Positions 7,063 to 9,250 of a stretch of DNA of 9,250 nt are shown in pieces. The position numbers were made by a program, and so were the translations under genes. The number at the start of each line of letters is the position of its first letter. The first letter of the stretch is position 1. The DNA is taken from NCBI GenBank assembly GCA_011523115.1, contig WTHO01000205.1, forward strand, positions 1-9,250, in the 5' to 3' direction. The notes beneath the pieces are model-generated. The model was not told the origin of the DNA. It searched no databases and saw only the letters and a program-made list of their open reading frames with translations. Origin of the DNA: Halieaceae bacterium (GTDB lineage Bacteria > Pseudomonadota > Gammaproteobacteria > Pseudomonadales > Halieaceae).

Positions 7063-7150
7063 GGTGGGCTGGCTGAGTGGTCGAAAGCGGCGGTCTTGAA
7101 AACCGTTGAACCGAGAGGTTCCCGGGGTTCGAATCCCTGGCCCACCGCCA
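7063..7150 (+). tRNA. tRNA-Ser (anticodon UGA)
   Basis: The 88-nt gene folds fully. The acceptor stem GGTGGGC/GCCCACC is perfect, with discriminator G7147 and an encoded CCA (7148-7150). The anticodon loop CTTGAAA carries TGA at 7097-7099 and reads UCN serine codons, mainly UCA. The anticodon stem closes with one G-U pair. The long variable arm (GAACC/GGTTC with loop GAGA) marks a class II tRNA. The T loop is TTCGAAT. It differs clearly from tRNA-Leu by its anticodon and its G discriminator. It has its own promoter and terminator, so it is expressed alone. I see no integrase or attachment-site repeat near its 3' end. Confidence 0.98.
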
Positions 7151-7195
7151 TTACACAGCTTGCTGAGCTCAAGTAGCGCATCAAAGTAGCGAGAA

Positions 7196-7217
7196 GGGGC
7201 CCGGCGGCCCCTTTTTT
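7196..7217 (+). terminator. Intrinsic terminator of the tRNA-Ser gene
   Basis: A perfect 6-bp stem GGGGCC/GGCCCC (7196-7201 and 7206-7211) with loop CGGC is followed by six T (7212-7217). It lies 45 nt after the tRNA CCA end. On the other strand the stem is not followed by a T-run, so it would not end the opposing GMC-unit transcript efficiently. The remaining bases to 7269 hold no gene that I can support. Confidence 0.93.
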
Positions 7218-7269
7218 CTGCCCGAGGCCCATCTGAGCTCTCATTTGGAGCGAGAGCGCCCCAAAACTG

Positions 7270-7689
7270 TTAGACCTCCCTAAAGAGTGTTTCGGAGACC
7301 TTTTTCTGCGGCTCTAACAAAGCTTCGTCGAAGGCAGACAGCTCATATCCCACATACAGGGGCGGTCTCGCAGGATACCCATGTGCTTGCTCCAGCTTCT
7401 GGAGCACGCCCGGCGCGGAGTAATAAACGTTGCTGGCATGCGCGAGCATGGTCGCGAAACCGAGTGGGTTCTCTTGTTCTATTTCCCGCAGCGCGCCCTC
7501 CCGCTCCTCTCTGGATTGCTCGACAAAGGCTTCTGACAACAAAGCTAGCAGATCGTGTGTGCTAGCCAATGCGCCGACCTCATTCAGTTCGGCATCAAAA
7601 AGTTCGGCCAAATTCAGGTCGCGAATAGTCGGCCAATCGGGCGGCGGTTGAAAAAGTGCGTCTAATACGGCTTCAATTTTCGACGTCAT
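7270..7689 (-). CDS. Small soluble protein next to a GMC oxidoreductase, possible small subunit
   Basis: I do not firmly recognise this 139-residue protein. It begins MTSKIEAVLDALFQPPPDW, is rich in Leu, Ala and Glu, and looks mostly helical, with no signal peptide, Tat motif or membrane segment. The segment NVYYSAPGVLQKLEQAHGYP (residues 87-106) recalls the YY..P.V...LG..P pattern of proteins loosely classed with gluconate 2-dehydrogenase subunit 3, which often sit beside GMC oxidoreductases. That resemblance is from memory and weak. I chose ATG 7689-7687 over ATG 7716-7714 because a very strong ribosome site precedes it. The longer version (148 aa) would overlap the GMC stop. It lies 19 nt after the GMC gene, so the two are probably co-transcribed and may form a complex. 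No cytochrome subunit is visible. Confidence 0.7.
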   Translation of the reverse strand: MTSKIEAVLDALFQPPPDWPTIRDLNLAELFDAELNEVGALASTHDLLALLSEAFVEQSREEREGALREIEQENPLGFATMLAHASNVYYSAPGVLQKLEQAHGYPARPPLYVGYELSAFDEALLEPQKKVSETLFREV

Positions 7690-7692
7690 GGA

Positions 7693-7703
7693 GATCACCC
7701 CCC
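7693..7703 (-). promoter_or_regulatory. Strong ribosome-binding site deciding the start of the small GMC-linked gene
   Basis: On the minus strand GGGGGGTGATC pairs with the 3' end of 16S rRNA (GATCACCTCC) over its whole length if one G-U pair is allowed. The G-run ends 8 nt before ATG 7689. It occupies the gap after the GMC stop codon and favours this start over the upstream ATG at 7716. Confidence 0.75.
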
Positions 7704-7708
7704 TCTTA

Positions 7709-9250
7709 TCAGACATAGGACTTTGCGATATGCGTGCCGACCCGGAGCGCCAAGGCTTGAATAGTAGCCGTTGGATTTACCGCAGCTGCACTGGTGAACA
7801 GGCTACCGTCCGCAATGAACAGATTTTTAATGTCGTGAGTCCTCCCCCACTCGTTTGTCACAAAACGCTTGGGGTCCTCTCCCATTCTTGCCGTGCCCAT
7901 AAGGTGAAAGCCTGCCCCCTGAAGGAGAGGTATATGACGCACCTCCCCCGCACCCGCACGGCTCAAAATTTCCTCACAGCGCTCCCGGCCCTGCTTGAGC
8001 ATTTTTTTTGAGTTAGAGCTGACTCTGTAGTGAATTTGCGGCGCCGGGAGTCCTGATGAATCTTCCAGAGCGGGATCCAGCGTCACCCGGTTGTCAGGTT
8101 CCGGCAGGTCCTCACAGACAACAGCGATAGAAGCGGTGTGGTTGAACGTCGCGTCAAAACGAGCGCGATGCGCCTTTCCCCACTCCTGTGGCACACCATA
8201 ACCACCCAGAGCAGTCATCACAGGGCCCAACGACCTCAACATCTGCAGCATATAACCCCGAGTAAAGTCGTTCTCTGCGCGGGTATCACAAAACTGTTTC
8301 GATGCAATCGAGCAAGCTGTTACGCCCCTATAGCCATCTAGCGCATCTTCAAAGACCCCAGTGCTGATACCCACCGGGTGAAACATGAGATTCCTTCCCA
8401 CCATATCCGAACTGTTGGCAAGGCCGTTGGGGTGTTCTGATGTCGCTGAGAGCAAGAGTAGTCTGGGAGTGCCGATACCGTTGCCTGCGAGAACCACCAC
8501 ATCAGCACGTTGCTCCCGCAACTGTCCGTTCAAATCGAGGAACTCCGCTCCCAACACCTGATCACCGCGGGAGATGAGCTTGGTGACTCTGGCGTTAGTG
8601 ATTAACTGTGCACCGGACTTCAGTGCCTCGGGCCAGTAGGTCACGTCGGTGCTACCCTTTGCTCGCAGTGGGCATCCGAGCTCACACGGCCCGCAGTGGT
8701 TGCATATGCCCCTTCCTGCCCCGTGGGCAACCGAGTTGACCTGCACGTCAGCGGGCCACCAGTGCCACCCCAAATCATTGAGTGCAGTAGCAATTTTCTC
8801 TGCGCCCAGCCCAATGGGGAGTGGGGGTAGCCGCGGCTTTTTGGAGTCAGGATAAGCTGGATCGCCATTCAAGCCGGCGACGCCAGAGATTGACTCATTC
8901 AAGTCATAGAAAGGCTCCAAATCCTGATACCGAATCGGCCAATCGTCGCCGACCCCGTCCAGAGTACGAATAGCGAAATCGGAGGGATGAAATCGAGGGG
9001 CATGACAAGACCACATGATCGTACTGCCCCCCACCGCGCTGTACATCAGGGGGTGGATATCGCTTTTCGCGACGTCGATCGGGTAATCCTCGGCACGGTT
9101 TCTCACATTCGGATCGGGGTTATATTCTCGCTGCCGCATCAACTCCCACTTGGGGTCGGCCGCCGGGGATTTCGCGTAATCTTCGTACCCGCCCTGCTCC
9201 AGGCAGCTCACACTTAAACCCAGCGAAGCCAACCGCCAGCTGATTGCGGC
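7709..9250 (-). CDS. GMC-family FAD-dependent oxidoreductase with cysteine cluster (5' end outside window)
   Basis: This is a flavin dehydrogenase of the glucose-methanol-choline family (COG2303), which oxidises alcohols or sugars; its substrate is unknown. 513 residues are visible and the frame stays open to the window edge. The FAD GxGxxG motif lies just outside; the next elements, RLASLGLSV and LEQGG (about 17-21), are present. Then come SAVGGSTIMW (about 71-80), a cysteine cluster C183-x2-C186-x2-C189-x3-C193 before PLRAKGSTD, VVLAGNGIGTPRLL (252-265), and the C-terminal domain with HLMGTARM (His449) and AVNPTATI (Asn492), the expected His/Asn active-site pair. The cluster recalls dehydrogenases that pass electrons through iron-sulphur centres to a partner rather than to oxygen; iron-sulphur binding is inferred. 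It precedes the small gene by 19 nt. The N-terminus is missing, so export cannot be judged. Confidence 0.9.
   Translation of the reverse strand, partial: AAISWRLASLGLSVSCLEQGGYEDYAKSPAADPKWELMRQREYNPDPNVRNRAEDYPIDVAKSDIHPLMYSAVGGSTIMWSCHAPRFHPSDFAIRTLDGVGDDWPIRYQDLEPFYDLNESISGVAGLNGDPAYPDSKKPRLPPLPIGLGAEKIATALNDLGWHWWPADVQVNSVAHGAGRGICNHCGPCELGCPLRAKGSTDVTYWPEALKSGAQLITNARVTKLISRGDQVLGAEFLDLNGQLREQRADVVVLAGNGIGTPRLLLLSATSEHPNGLANSSDMVGRNLMFHPVGISTGVFEDALDGYRGVTACSIASKQFCDTRAENDFTRGYMLQMLRSLGPVMTALGGYGVPQEWGKAHRARFDATFNHTASIAVVCEDLPEPDNRVTLDPALEDSSGLPAPQIHYRVSSNSKKMLKQGRERCEEILSRAGAGEVRHIPLLQGAGFHLMGTARMGEDPKRFVTNEWGRTHDIKNLFIADGSLFTSAAAVNPTATIQALALRVGTHIAKSYV

Noticed and set aside
7252..7267. 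GGAGCG/CGCCCC inverted repeat near the end of the small GMC-linked gene as its terminator
   Set aside because: It pairs as a 6-bp stem with one G-U, but neither side has a T-run, so an intrinsic terminator is not supported.
7063..7269. tRNA-Ser 3' end as an integration site for a mobile element
   Set aside because: No repeat of the tRNA 3' end, integrase or foreign-looking gene follows in the window; the GMC unit simply lies downstream in the opposite direction.

Overview
The window looks like a chromosomal housekeeping region of a Gammaproteobacterium. Moderately high G+C, the gene order, and the gammaproteobacterial forms of YceD, YceF (Maf family), RluC and RNase E all point that way. The RNase E tail, with two NDPR motifs near its end, suggests a Pseudomonas- or Cellvibrio/Halieaceae-like lineage, perhaps marine, but this is inference and I cannot name a species.

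Left part (1-4247). On the minus strand, yceD, rpmF, fabD and fabG run as one unit for ribosome and membrane-lipid synthesis. fabG is cut by the left window edge. maf/yceF is divergent from yceD and meets rluC tail to tail, with a 33-bp overlap. rluC is divergent from rne across a 461-bp leader region. This is the E. coli order rne-rluC-yceF-yceD-rpmF-...-fabD-fabG, except that nothing lies between rpmF and fabD: plsX and fabH are absent. A near-consensus sigma-70 promoter lies so close to the yceD ATG that the transcript is predicted to be leaderless. fabD starts with a forced TTG codon in the same frame as rpmF.

Middle (4248-7217). rne encodes a 914-aa RNase E. The catalytic half aligns with E. 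coli residue for residue at the metal-binding aspartates (D303, D346) and zinc-link cysteines (C404, C407). The tail carries a Segment-A-like amphipathic helix, three arginine-rich blocks and two NDPR motifs. Behind it comes a tRNA-Ser(UGA) gene with its own sigma-70 promoter, a GC-rich discriminator, an encoded CCA end and a strong intrinsic terminator. The tRNA -10 box sits in the loop of an inverted repeat that may also end rne transcription.

Right part (7270-9250, minus strand). A two-gene unit encodes a GMC-type flavin oxidoreductase with a cysteine cluster (its 5' end runs off the window) and, 19 nt downstream, a 139-aa soluble protein that may be its small partner. The substrate is unknown.

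I see no mobile element, CRISPR array or defence gene. Nothing here is convincingly a new system. The points most worth a second look are the predicted leaderless promoter, the loss of plsX between rpmF and fabD, the rne leader hairpin, the promoter/terminator overlap before the tRNA, and the GMC pair.
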